A stretch of 64,000 nt of DNA, from positions 280,489 through 344,488 of the forward strand of contig NZ_CANLNH010000004.1 in NCBI RefSeq assembly GCF_947492535.1. Direction: 5' to 3'. Positions 1 to 8,487 of this stretch are shown here, in pieces; position 1 is the stretch's first letter, and the number at the start of each line of letters is the position of its first letter. The DNA comes from an uncultured Dokdonia sp. (GTDB lineage Bacteria > Bacteroidota > Bacteroidia > Flavobacteriales > Flavobacteriaceae). The position numbers were made by a program, and so were the translations under genes. A model generated the notes under the pieces. That model had not been told where the DNA came from. It ran no database searches and was given only the letters and a program-made list of their open reading frames with translations.

Positions 1-2730
1 GAGGCTTTTGAATTAGCTCGTGATGTACTCCTTCCTGCTTTTGATATTCCTGAAGAATTCTTATTTGAAGAAGATAAATTAGACGGAGGAAAACGAGGAG
101 AGAATAAGTTTTTGAGGCATCTTACATATGAAGGTGCCAAAAAACGATATGGAGAACCTTTGTCTGAAGAGGTGATAGAACGTTTAGACTTTGAGCTTGA
201 TGTTATTGAAAAGACAGGGTATCCTGGATATTTCTTGATTGTGGAGGACTTTATACGAGAAGCCCGAAACATGGATGTGTCTGTAGGTCCCGGACGTGGA
301 TCGGCAGCAGGAAGTGTGGTGGCGTATTGTCTTTGGATTACCAATATCGATCCAATGAAGTATGATCTGCTTTTTGAGAGATTCCTAAATCCGGATCGTG
401 TAAGTATGCCCGATATTGATATTGACTTTGATGATGAGGGGCGTGGTCGTGTTATGCAATATGTAATTGATAAGTACGGAGCCAATCAAGTGGCTCAAAT
501 TATCACCTATGGTACCATGGCTGCAAAGTCATCCATACGTGATACCTCAAGAGCATTAGATTTACCCTTAGGAGATGCAGATCGTATTGCAAAGTTGATT
601 CCTAATATGTCTAAGCTTAATAAGATCATAGGTAAAAGTGAACAAGAGCTTAGAGCGAAATTCAGAGCTGATGATTTGGTCAAAGTAAATGAGCTGATTA
701 ATCTTTCTGAAGGAGATGATTTGGAAGGGAGAATGTTACGTAAGGCAAAAGAACTAGAAGGTTCTATGCGTAATACAGGAATTCATGCCTGTGGAGTCAT
801 TATTACACCAGATGATATTACAAAATTTGTTCCTGTAGCCACCGCAAAAGATTCTGATTTATATGTAACACAGTTTGATAATTCGGTGGTTGAGGAAGCG
901 GGGCTCCTTAAGATGGATTTCTTGGGTCTTAAAACCTTAACACTGATTAAAGATACAGTGAAGTTGGTGAAATATCGTCATGATGTAGATCTCGATCCAG
1001 AAAATTTCCCGTTGGATGACGAGAAAACCTATGAGTTATTCCAGCGAGGAGATACGGTAGGGATCTTCCAATATGAATCCCCTGGAATGCAGAAGCATAT
1101 GCAGTCTTTAAAACCAACAGTTTTTGAAGATCTAATTGCAATGAATGCTTTATACCGTCCAGGACCCATGGAATATATTCCATCGTTCGTACGTCGTAAA
1201 CACGGAGAAGAAGATATTGAGTATGACCTTCCAGCGATGGAAGAATACTTAAAAGAAACGTACGGAATTACGGTCTATCAGGAGCAGGTGATGCTTCTTT
1301 CTCAAAAGCTCGCCGATTTCACCAAAGGTGAAGCCGATGTTCTTCGTAAGGCGATGGGTAAAAAACAAATTGCAGTACTGGATAAGATGAAGCCTAAGTT
1401 TATTGAGCAGGCTTCTGCAAAAGGTCATGATGCCGAAAAACTAGAGAAGATCTGGAAAGATTGGGAAGCCTTTGCTGCCTATGCATTTAATAAATCACAC
1501 TCTACCTGTTATGCTTGGATTGCCTATCAAACAGCTTATTTAAAAGCACATTATCCAGCCGAATATTTAGCTGCAGTACTTTCTAATAATATGAATGATA
1601 TCAAGCAAGTTACGTTCTTTATGGAAGAATGTAAACGTATGGGACTTGAAGTATTAGGCCCAGATGTCAATGAATCCTTTAGGAAGTTTACCGTAAATGA
1701 TAATGGCGCAATTCGTTTTGGAATGGGCGCTGTAAAAGGTGTAGGAACAGGAGCGGTAGCAACCATTGTAGAACATAGACAAGAAAGTAAATACAAATCT
1801 GTATTTGATTTTGCACGTCGTATTGATTTACGTGCTGCCAATAAAAAAGCCTTTGAAAGTTTAGCGCTTGCGGGAGGATTTGATGAATTAGGAGAAACAC
1901 ACCGCGCACAGTTCTTCCATGATGAAGGCGATGGGATTACGTTTTTGGAGAAAGCCGTAAAATACGGAGCGCGTCATCAGGAAAACGAAAATAGTGCGCA
2001 AGTAAGTCTTTTTGGAGAAGCAAGTGAAGTGCAAATTCCAGAACCTGTTGTCCCACCTTGTGAAGAATGGGGGACGATGGAAAAACTTCGAAGAGAAAAA
2101 GAAGTGGTAGGTGTCTATATTTCTGGACATCCGCTAGATGATTTTAAAACAGAAATGGAAACCTTCTGTAATGCAACAGTATCGCATTTTAATAACATGG
2201 AAGCTTATGTAAATCGCGAACTTACTTTTGGAGGGGTGATTACCGATGTACAACATCGTATTTCTAAAAATGGAAAAGGTTGGGCAGCCTTTACAATAGA
2301 AGATTTTATGGATTCTTTTGAATTCAGAATGTTTGGTGAAGAGTATTTGAAATTACGTCACTTTTTGATTCCTAATACCTTTATTCATGCGAAGGTTTTT
2401 ATCCGAGAAGGGTTTGTCAATAGAGATACAGGGAGACGAAGTGATCCGCGTACACAGTTTAATAATATCCAGCAATTACAAGATGTAATGGATACGTATG
2501 CTAAGAAACTTACGATCAATATTGATATTAATGAGATTGCAGAAGCACGTGTGCATGAGATAAAAACGATTTTGGATCAACATAAAGGCGATAATAAACT
2601 ACATTTTCAGGTATTTGAACCTAAAGAAAAATTATATGTCCGTATGCCGAGTAAGAAGCAGAAGGTAAATATAACTCAGGCGTTATTGGATGCTTTAGAG
2701 GAAAATTCGGTGCATTATAAATTGAATTAG
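1..2730 (+). CDS. dnaE: DNA polymerase III alpha subunit (5' part missing)
   Basis: Catalytic subunit of the replicative DNA polymerase (family C). The reading frame is open from base 1, so the gene begins upstream of the window; the 909 codons here are the C-terminal part of a protein that usually has 1,150-1,500 residues. Seen: the nucleotide-binding stretch GPGRGSAAGSVVAYCL, the metal-binding PDIDIDF motif at window codons 137-143 (the palm aspartates), the conserved fingers stretch around AYAFNKSHS, and an OB-fold region near LTFGGVITDVQHR towards the C-terminus. The PHP domain must lie outside the window. It ends just before a dispersed repeat, and no terminator hairpin is obvious. Identity is essentially certain. 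Confidence 0.97.
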   Translation, partial: EAFELARDVLLPAFDIPEEFLFEEDKLDGGKRGENKFLRHLTYEGAKKRYGEPLSEEVIERLDFELDVIEKTGYPGYFLIVEDFIREARNMDVSVGPGRGSAAGSVVAYCLWITNIDPMKYDLLFERFLNPDRVSMPDIDIDFDDEGRGRVMQYVIDKYGANQVAQIITYGTMAAKSSIRDTSRALDLPLGDADRIAKLIPNMSKLNKIIGKSEQELRAKFRADDLVKVNELINLSEGDDLEGRMLRKAKELEGSMRNTGIHACGVIITPDDITKFVPVATAKDSDLYVTQFDNSVVEEAGLLKMDFLGLKTLTLIKDTVKLVKYRHDVDLDPENFPLDDEKTYELFQRGDTVGIFQYESPGMQKHMQSLKPTVFEDLIAMNALYRPGPMEYIPSFVRRKHGEEDIEYDLPAMEEYLKETYGITVYQEQVMLLSQKLADFTKGEADVLRKAMGKKQIAVLDKMKPKFIEQASAKGHDAEKLEKIWKDWEAFAAYAFNKSHSTCYAWIAYQTAYLKAHYPAEYLAAVLSNNMNDIKQVTFFMEECKRMGLEVLGPDVNESFRKFTVNDNGAIRFGMGAVKGVGTGAVATIVEHRQESKYKSVFDFARRIDLRAANKKAFESLALAGGFDELGETHRAQFFHDEGDGITFLEKAVKYGARHQENENSAQVSLFGEASEVQIPEPVVPPCEEWGTMEKLRREKEVVGVYISGHPLDDFKTEMETFCNATVSHFNNMEAYVNRELTFGGVITDVQHRISKNGKGWAAFTIEDFMDSFEFRMFGEEYLKLRHFLIPNTFIHAKVFIREGFVNRDTGRRSDPRTQFNNIQQLQDVMDTYAKKLTINIDINEIAEARVHEIKTILDQHKGDNKLHFQVFEPKEKLYVRMPSKKQKVNITQALLDALEENSVHYKLN

Positions 2731-2732
2731 CA

Positions 2733-2812
2733 CGCTTTACCGTTTCACTCTCCCCCTGGTCGTGAATCTGCCTGCCGGCAGGCAGGTCTCGCAAGCTCGA
2801 TTTCGCGAAAGC
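2733..2812 (+). repeat. Full-length copy of the CGCTTT...AAAGC-ended intergenic repeat
   Basis: It starts CGCTTTACCG three bases after the dnaE stop and ends TTTCGCGAAAGC. The middle holds the palindrome CCTGCCTGCCGGCAGGCAGG and the stretch CTCGATTTCGCG. The same blocks in the same order recur at 47948-48023, and inverted at 49092-49153. An apparent minus-strand reading frame across it is a by-product of the repeat. Confidence 0.7.
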
Positions 2813-2961
2813 AGATATCTTTTTTAACTCGTTGTGCATTTTGGTGAATAGTTGGTATTAGTACACGTTATCTTCATTCTTTTCCTCAAATCCTAAAGGA
2901 TGGAATAAAGATTTCTTTAATACCTTTTAAGGTGTGTAATCCATAGTTAACGTAAAACAAA

Positions 2962-3723
2962 TTAAAATCCTGTTACCAATAAGTTACGAGCTCCACGCAT
3001 GCCACATTTTTGATAGTGATTATAGGCTTGTGCGGCAAGTTCTCGTATTTCAGCATCGTTTTTTTCTTGAATCCAACCATCCAATGCCCATTTTAAGGTG
3101 TAAGCTTCTGGCGCCATGAGTCCTGTTGTCCAGACTAATGGAGTCGCGCCCGTTTTTTCGAAATAGGGTTTAAAATATTCTTTGCTGTAACAAGCAAGTA
3201 TAATAGCGTCTTTGGTAGAAGAAGTATTTTTTGTAATAGCAATGTCTAATTGAAATTCCATAAGCCCATCATGGCCTATATAACTCACTAAATCTGCTTT
3301 TCCTCCAAAGTCTATTGATTTGTCATCTATCGTAATAGACGAAGAAAAATCACCTGAAGAAGCTTTTAGAAAATCAATAGTGGTCTGTTTGATGTGTTTT
3401 CCATCATAGGCATCTGCGAGTAGGTAGGTGTTTGTAGTGGTGTGTTTAAAAAGTACACGTTCTAAAATTTGAGGATTTTCTGAAGGAATAGATTTGATAA
3501 ATGTCCAATCGTTACTCTTTTTAAAATGTGTTTTTACGCCATATAGCGCACCCCAATATAAGTTCGTTCTAGGGCTTTGACCATTCCCTAATGTTTTAGG
3601 AACAGAAACAATCCCTTGATTTGCATTATCGCATAGCGCTACAAATACATGAACGGTTTTAGGCGATGTGTTTTGAGCAAATAGGCTTGTTGAGAATAAG
3701 AGTAAGGCTATATATTTGATCAT
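2962..3723 (-). CDS. Secreted conserved protein with caspase-fold-like His and Cys motifs
   Basis: I do not recognise the family firmly. The start is set at the internal ATG (3723) because it opens a clean signal peptide (MIKYIALLLFSTSLFAQ); the longer frame upstream adds 26 residues unlike a leader. That gives 253 residues, exported to the periplasm or beyond. Two short motifs resemble clan CD (caspase/gingipain/CHAT) proteins: SYIGHDG, placing a His after a beta strand, and AIILACYSKEYF, placing a Cys after the next predicted strand. The N-terminus has the distinctive VFVALCDNANQGIV. It is transcribed divergently from the DUF6503 gene, with 76 bp between starts. The protease reading is inference; it could be a non-catalytic relative. 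Confidence 0.6.
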   Translation of the reverse strand: MIKYIALLLFSTSLFAQNTSPKTVHVFVALCDNANQGIVSVPKTLGNGQSPRTNLYWGALYGVKTHFKKSNDWTFIKSIPSENPQILERVLFKHTTTNTYLLADAYDGKHIKQTTIDFLKASSGDFSSSITIDDKSIDFGGKADLVSYIGHDGLMEFQLDIAITKNTSSTKDAIILACYSKEYFKPYFEKTGATPLVWTTGLMAPEAYTLKWALDGWIQEKNDAEIRELAAQAYNHYQKCGMRGARNLLVTGF

Positions 3724-3799
3724 ATAGGGATAACGTGTGTAATTGTGGTTTGGTATCATTCCAATATAATCATACATTGTATATTCAATTAACAACCAC

Positions 3800-4507
3800 A
3801 TGAAAACAATCTTGACAATCCTGTTGGGTGTATTTGCACTATCTGCAACAGGTCAAAATCTAACAGCAAACCAACTTTTAGAAAAAGCAATCACCTATCA
3901 CGATCCAAATGGAAATTGGGAAACCTTTTCTGGACTTTTGAATATAGAACTTGAAATGCCAGACAGACCTGCTAGATTTAGTCAGGTGCAAATTGATTTA
4001 CCCAATGAGTTTTTTAGATTAACAATGTCGATAGAAGGAAATCATACAACACGTGTAGTTGATAAAGGAGTATGTACATTTACATTGAATGGAAGTGATA
4101 AGGTATCTGAAGAAGACATAAAGAAACATCGAGGTGATTGTGAACGCTCTACCATGTTTAAAAATTACTACACCTATTTATATGGACTTCCCATGAAACT
4201 TAAGGACCCTGGAACCCATATAGATCCTGTAGTGCAAAAAAAGACATTTAAAGGGAAAGAGTATTTGGTGCTTCGTGCGACCTATGATCAAGAAGTAGGT
4301 TCTGATATCTGGCAATTTTACTTTAATCCTACTACATATGCCATGGAAGTGTATCAGTTTTTTAAAGGACCCGAAGAAACCACAGGAGAATATATTCTTC
4401 TTACGGATGAGATGGAAATAGGAGGGATTAAAATGCCTAAAGATCGTGCTTGGTACTACAATAAAGACAATGGATATTTAGGAACGGACAAACTGGTGAA
4501 AAAGTAA
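3800..4507 (+). CDS. DUF6503 family secreted protein
   Basis: Exported protein of 235 residues with a signal peptide (MKTILTILLGVFALSATGQ). It follows the pattern of flavobacterial DUF6503 proteins: a leading 'LLEKAITYHDPNGNWETFSG' helix, an antiparallel beta body, a central 'YLYGLPMKLKDPGTHIDP' and a late 'GEYILLTDE' strand pair. The fold resembles LolA/LolB-like lipid carriers, but the function of the family is not known. The palindromic repeat lies just downstream (4534-4545). A more distant relative by architecture is the protein at 39328-40092. Confidence 0.75.
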   Translation: MKTILTILLGVFALSATGQNLTANQLLEKAITYHDPNGNWETFSGLLNIELEMPDRPARFSQVQIDLPNEFFRLTMSIEGNHTTRVVDKGVCTFTLNGSDKVSEEDIKKHRGDCERSTMFKNYYTYLYGLPMKLKDPGTHIDPVVQKKTFKGKEYLVLRATYDQEVGSDIWQFYFNPTTYAMEVYQFFKGPEETTGEYILLTDEMEIGGIKMPKDRAWYYNKDNGYLGTDKLVKK

Positions 4508-4533
4508 GCTACTTCGACAGGCTCAGTATACCA

Positions 4534-4545
4534 TTTCGCGAAAGC
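4534..4545. repeat. Partial copy of the TTTCGCGAAAGC palindromic repeat
   Basis: TTTCGCGAAAGC lies between two genes, preceded by the stretch ACTTCGACAGGCTCAGTATA (4511-4530), itself a common flavobacterial intergenic repeat that also appears in altered form near 36805 and 55431. Confidence 0.6.
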
Positions 4546-4615
4546 AAATATAGTCGTTAGCCAATTCTAAAGAGTGAAATTCATATATTTAACAGCTACT
4601 TGAAAAATATATGAT

Positions 4616-6583
4616 ATGATTAAAAAAATTACTCTTTTTGTAGGCTTACTATATGGTGTATATATAAATGCACAAATTATAAATGAGCCTCCTTACATTC
4701 TAACTGTAGATGAACTTAAGGAATGGACGCAAAATGGTCCCACGGCAGATCCCATTCTTATAGCAGACGAGCCGCTAGCGATACGTTTTGAAAATACGGA
4801 GACGCAATTAAATCCAGATTTACCGAATGATATGGAAATTGCCTATTTGCCAGATGGGATGAATAATTTAGGAAATTACGGGCAAGAGCAATCACAATTT
4901 AACCTCTATAATTTCACCAATTGGTCCTATATAGATAAATTAGTTTGGTTTGGGGGTACAGCTAGTCAGACAGTTCAATTACCATCAGCACCTTGGGTAA
5001 ATGCAGCCCATCGTAATGGAGTGAAAGTATTAGGTAATGTTTTTTTTGCGCCTAACCAATTTGGAGGGAGCACAGCAACATTAAATAATTTTTTAGAACA
5101 AGACGGTGATGGTAATTTTCTTGTAGTTCCTATTATGGTAGAAATTATGCAATATTACCAATTTGATGGGTGGTTTATTAATGAAGAGACCAACACAAAT
5201 TCCACCACGGCAGGGCTTATGCAAGATTTTTTAAGAGATCTTACCACAGCAGTAGAAGCTGTAGGTAAAGAAGTAATGTGGTATGATGCGATGCTCTTGA
5301 ACGGTAGTGTGAATTGGCAAAACAGGCTTAGTACAAGTAATAGTGTTTTTGTGCAAAACGATACTGATGGTGATACGTCTAATGGATTTGAAGATCGTAT
5401 CAGTAGTCATATATTTATTAACTTTTTCTGGAGTTCGATGGCATTTCCAAATGCATCAAGAAACAGAGCAAATACCATAGGGAGATCTTCTTTTGAAGTA
5501 TTTACAGGAGTAGATGTTTGGCCAGGGAGAAATCAAGCGCGTTTTCAAACAGGAGGTAATAACTGGATGTCTTTGATGCATGACGATCCTACATCTCCAA
5601 TTACATCTTTTGGGTTATTTGCACCAAATTGTGTGTTTAATAATGCTGAGTATTCTACATTTAATACAGATCCAAATGACTATGCGAATTTTTATAGTGA
5701 AGAGCGACATATGTTTGCGGGAGCAGATAGAAACCCAAGAATAGTAGACGCTTCAGGATTTAGAGGGTATTCAAATTGGGTGCCTGCAGCTTCGACCATT
5801 ACAGAAATTCCTTTTGAGACTAATTTTAATACGGGTCACGGACTTAATAGATTTGAAGAAGGAGTACTTGTAAATAGTGCTTCTTGGCATAATATGAATG
5901 AACAAGATATTCTTCCAAATTGGCAATTTGCTTTTTCAGAAAACGGATTACTTTCTGCAACTTGGGATTTTGAAAATGCCTATAATGGAGGAAGTTCGTT
6001 GCATCTGCAAGGGAGTTTGAATGCAGGAGATCCTTTGGATTTGTTGCTGTATAAAACACAGCTTTTGGTTACTGGAGATACAAAAATAGATATTATTTAT
6101 GATCAAGTTACTAATGATGGGACGAGCCTTATTGTAAAGGTTTCTTTTGCAAATGAATCTATAGATGACGCGCGTTTCTTTGTAAATGTAAACGATGATA
6201 ATGGATGGTCAGGAATTACATTCTTTTTAGATGAATTTATTGGCGAAGAAATAGACACCATTGGTCTTGAGTTTCTTTCGTCAGATGGGACAACAAATTA
6301 TGATGTTAATGTAGGAAACATCGCTCAGAATACAAATGATGTTCAGGTATATTATACTTTACATAGAGATAACCCAATTACACTACAAATTAATTGGTCA
6401 TCTGCACAAGAATTATCATATAAAATGTACAGTGTAGAAGGTAAATTAGTAGCTCAAAATAGTATTTCAAAACAAGAGCAGTCTAATTATGAATTATTTA
6501 CTAATACCATTACTTCTGGGATTTATTTATTAGAGATAAGTGATGGAGAAACACAAATTGTTAAGAAAATACATGTAAAATAA
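4616..6583 (+). CDS. Secreted GH85 endo-beta-N-acetylglucosaminidase with type IX sorting tail
   Basis: Likely cleaves the chitobiose core of N-linked glycans outside the cell. The 655 residues start with a signal peptide (MIKKITLFVGLLYGVYINAQ). The GH85 barrel spans roughly residues 40-420. Hallmarks are VKVLGNVFFAPNQFGG and FDGWFINEET at residues 183-192; N189 and E191 match the catalytic Asn-x-Glu pair of the family (oxazoline-stabilising Asn, acid/base Glu). A beta-sandwich region follows. The last ~75 residues form a type IX secretion C-terminal domain (YKMYSVEGKLV ... SGIYLLEI ... IVKKIHVK). The start is the first ATG of the leader. A strong terminator follows at 6612-6643. It stands alone, without SusC/SusD genes. 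Confidence 0.88.
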   Translation: MIKKITLFVGLLYGVYINAQIINEPPYILTVDELKEWTQNGPTADPILIADEPLAIRFENTETQLNPDLPNDMEIAYLPDGMNNLGNYGQEQSQFNLYNFTNWSYIDKLVWFGGTASQTVQLPSAPWVNAAHRNGVKVLGNVFFAPNQFGGSTATLNNFLEQDGDGNFLVVPIMVEIMQYYQFDGWFINEETNTNSTTAGLMQDFLRDLTTAVEAVGKEVMWYDAMLLNGSVNWQNRLSTSNSVFVQNDTDGDTSNGFEDRISSHIFINFFWSSMAFPNASRNRANTIGRSSFEVFTGVDVWPGRNQARFQTGGNNWMSLMHDDPTSPITSFGLFAPNCVFNNAEYSTFNTDPNDYANFYSEERHMFAGADRNPRIVDASGFRGYSNWVPAASTITEIPFETNFNTGHGLNRFEEGVLVNSASWHNMNEQDILPNWQFAFSENGLLSATWDFENAYNGGSSLHLQGSLNAGDPLDLLLYKTQLLVTGDTKIDIIYDQVTNDGTSLIVKVSFANESIDDARFFVNVNDDNGWSGITFFLDEFIGEEIDTIGLEFLSSDGTTNYDVNVGNIAQNTNDVQVYYTLHRDNPITLQINWSSAQELSYKMYSVEGKLVAQNSISKQEQSNYELFTNTITSGIYLLEISDGETQIVKKIHVK

Positions 6584-6611
6584 GAAGGTTCAAGATGAGT
6601 CTTCTTCCAGA

Positions 6612-6643
6612 AAAGCTCCCTTTTATTTGTAAGAGGGAGCTTT
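6612..6643 (+). terminator. Rho-independent terminator of the GH85 gene
   Basis: The 10-bp stem AAAGCTCCCT / AGGGAGCTTT encloses a 12-nt loop, 28 bp after the stop codon. Confidence 0.85.
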
Positions 6644-6662
6644 CTATATATAATACTAAGTG

Positions 6663-6678
6663 CGCTTTCGCGAAAGCG
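6663..6678. repeat. Perfect 16-bp palindrome CGCTTTCGCGAAAGCG
   Basis: Intergenic copy between the GH85 terminator and the end of the frameshifted lipoprotein gene. Confidence 0.85.
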
Positions 6679-6698
6679 TATCCTGTATCATCACTTTA

Positions 6699-7255
6699 TT
6701 AATGAGTGTTTACTGTTTTCTGAAGCAATAACTCATTGTAGTTCTGAGTGGTAAGATATTCTTCTTGCAATTGTGTTGCAAAGGATACAATTTTAGCTAC
6801 ATCTCTATAGGTTGGATCTAAAAGGCATCGTTAAGATTTGAATCTGTAATGGTAAGTGCGATGTACCAGTTTCCTGTTCTTGAAGTGTATATATCCTCTA
6901 AAATAGGTTCGCTATCATTAGCTATTAAAGTAGCATCTAAAGCAAGCGGCACTAAATTAATCGTTTGTGTCGTTTTTTTTGTTTCGTAAAATGATAAGAA
7001 ATAACGTCTGTTTTCTATAAGTATCGGAATGTTATTCTCATCAGTATCTGTGTTGGTCTGATACTTAGAGGTTATAAAGTGATAAAATTCATTGGCGTCT
7101 TTAGGATCTGTAAACACATAGGTGCGTTGTTTAGGAAGTGAACGCTTAAATTTCTTTGCTTTGTAAACTTTTCCCTCCTCTAAATTAGGTGCAATCTGTA
7201 GTGGTATACAGGAATAACAAATAGATAGAAGGAGAATGTAGGATATTCTTTTCAT
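6699..7255 (-). pseudogene. Lipoprotein, frameshifted paralogue of the gene at 7449-7991
   Basis: The start is ATG at 7255, giving a lipoprotein leader (MKRISYILLLSICYSC, Cys as the lipidation residue). The frame stops at 6818-6820 (TAG) after LNDAF. Reading on in the -1 frame from the T-run (GCC TTT TAG read as GCC TTT TTA) gives DPTYRDVAKIV...EEYLTTQNYNELLLQK and a stop at 6699-6701. This matches the C-terminus of the paralogue (SPSYKNQKKIL...NEYISTTNYNSLQFQK). One T is therefore missing from a homopolymer, by true mutation, sequencing error or, less likely, recoding. Function unknown; both copies share the central FTDPKDANEFY motif and conserved sequence just upstream of the start. Confidence 0.8.
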
Positions 7256-7407
7256 AGGTGTAGTTTTAGTCTTTGGGATAAAATCAAAGACTATGCCATA
7301 TAGAACAAACAATATCTCCTATGATTAAAAATGATCTTTACAGTATTGTATTGAATACACGTTAATGATTCAGTATCAAGATGATCGTGAACCTGTCGGC
7401 AGACAGG

Positions 7408-7420
7408 TTCGCGAAAGCGT
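7408..7420. repeat. Hairpin ACCTGTCGGCAGACAGGT joined to the TTCGCGAAAGCG repeat
   Basis: Between the two lipoprotein genes. The stretch from 7386 starts like the longer element (ATCGTGAACCTG), continues with an 18-bp imperfect palindrome, and runs straight into TTCGCGAAAGCG. Confidence 0.6.
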
Positions 7421-7448
7421 ACTCTTTATGATAATCTTGTATGAATAG

Positions 7449-7991
7449 TTACTTCTGAAATTGTAGGCTATTATAATTAGTGGTGCTTATGTATTCATTA
7501 TGAAGTATCTTGGTGTAGTCTAAAATCTTTTTTTGATTCTTGTAGCTGGGAGACAAGGCATCTATAAATTCGGCATCTGTGATCGTAAGAACAATATACC
7601 AAGTACCTTCTCTTGTAATTGGGGGCTCTTCAAGTTCAATAGGAATGTTTTTGTCTCTCAATACTTCATTCGTAATTGCTGGAAGTAAATTGACCATACG
7701 AGATTTCTTTTCGGTTTCATAAAAAGAAATGTAGTAATTGGTATCATTTATTTGTACAGGAACATTGTTTTCAGAATCTCCTTCTTGATTTGGTGGAAAC
7801 TTAGCGCTTATGTAATAATAAAACTCATTGGCATCTTTGGGATCTGTAAAAATGTATGCGTATTGATTAGGGAGTTTGCGTTTAAATTTTTGAGCTTCCA
7901 TCCATTTTCCATTTTCTAGATTAGGAGGAATGCTAACAGGAAAGCAAGATTGAAGTAAAACGGCTATTAAAAGGAGCTGTATATTTTTCAT
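7449..7991 (-). CDS. Lipoprotein of unknown function (intact paralogue)
   Basis: Predicted lipoprotein of 180 residues with leader MKNIQLLLIAVLLQSC (lipobox LLQSC). I do not recognise the family. It shares with the neighbouring frameshifted copy the blocks KFKRKLPNQ, FTDPKDANEFYYYI, ISFYETEKK, VNLLP and GTWYIVLTITDAE, and a C-terminal helix. The two genes are tandem, in the same orientation, and the 50 bp before each start also match (a GATAA-ATCAAA-ATGCC block), so the duplication included the upstream region. Residues 19-180 are probably periplasmic and surround a small beta domain; no catalytic motif is visible. Confidence 0.75.
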   Translation of the reverse strand: MKNIQLLLIAVLLQSCFPVSIPPNLENGKWMEAQKFKRKLPNQYAYIFTDPKDANEFYYYISAKFPPNQEGDSENNVPVQINDTNYYISFYETEKKSRMVNLLPAITNEVLRDKNIPIELEEPPITREGTWYIVLTITDAEFIDALSPSYKNQKKILDYTKILHNEYISTTNYNSLQFQK

Positions 7992-8116
7992 AGTAGGATT
8001 GTTAGTTTTACGGATAATATCAAAAAGGATGCCTAAAATTTATTAGTGAAACTCAATGTAGAAAAGTCTATAAGATGTCTCTTATTATTATAGGATCAAT
8101 TCTTTTCATAAAATAA

Positions 8117-8146
8117 AAAAGCCTTTTCTATTTAGAAAAGGCTTTT
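8117..8146 (-). terminator. Terminator of the rplU-rpmA operon
   Basis: The 13-bp stem AAAAGCCTTTTCT / AGAAAAGGCTTTT has a 4-nt loop. On the minus strand it is followed by a T-rich tract. Confidence 0.85.
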
Positions 8147-8168
8147 GTTTATAAGGAAAAAACAGTTC

Positions 8169-8429
8169 TTATGCTTCAAACGGTACGATTGAAACGTAAG
8201 ATTTATTGTCTTTCTTTTTAGTGAATTTTACAACACCGTCCACTTTAGCGTGAAGTGTGTGATCTTTTCCACCGTATACATTTTCACCTGGATGGTGTGT
8301 ATTTCCTCTTTGACGTACGATGATGTTCCCTGCGATTGCAGCTTGGCCACCAAAAATCTTAACGCCTAAGCGTTTCGATGCTGATTCACGACCGTTTTTA
8401 GAACTACCAACTCCTTTTTTATGAGCCAT
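8169..8429 (-). CDS. rpmA: 50S ribosomal protein L27
   Basis: L27 of the large subunit, whose N-terminal tail reaches the peptidyl transferase centre. The 86 residues have the family start [24 protein letters not shown] and the core [13 protein letters not shown]. The protein begins directly with MAHKKG, so there is no cleaved extension of the kind found in Firmicutes. It lies 58 bp downstream of rplU as the second gene of the usual L21-L27 operon, ahead of a strong terminator. Confidence 0.98.
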   Translation of the reverse strand: MAHKKGVGSSKNGRESASKRLGVKIFGGQAAIAGNIIVRQRGNTHHPGENVYGGKDHTLHAKVDGVVKFTKKKDNKSYVSIVPFEA

Positions 8430-8487
8430 CTTGTTTCGGTTTTAGTTCCCGTTCTGCAACGGGATATAAGTTATACTTAACGGAAGC

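Noticed and set aside
2621..2839. A minus-strand frame with LPAGRQ across the end of dnaE.
   Set aside because: The LPAGRQ-type string is a known by-product of the CCTGCCTGCCGGCAGGCAGG palindrome, and most of the frame lies inside dnaE.
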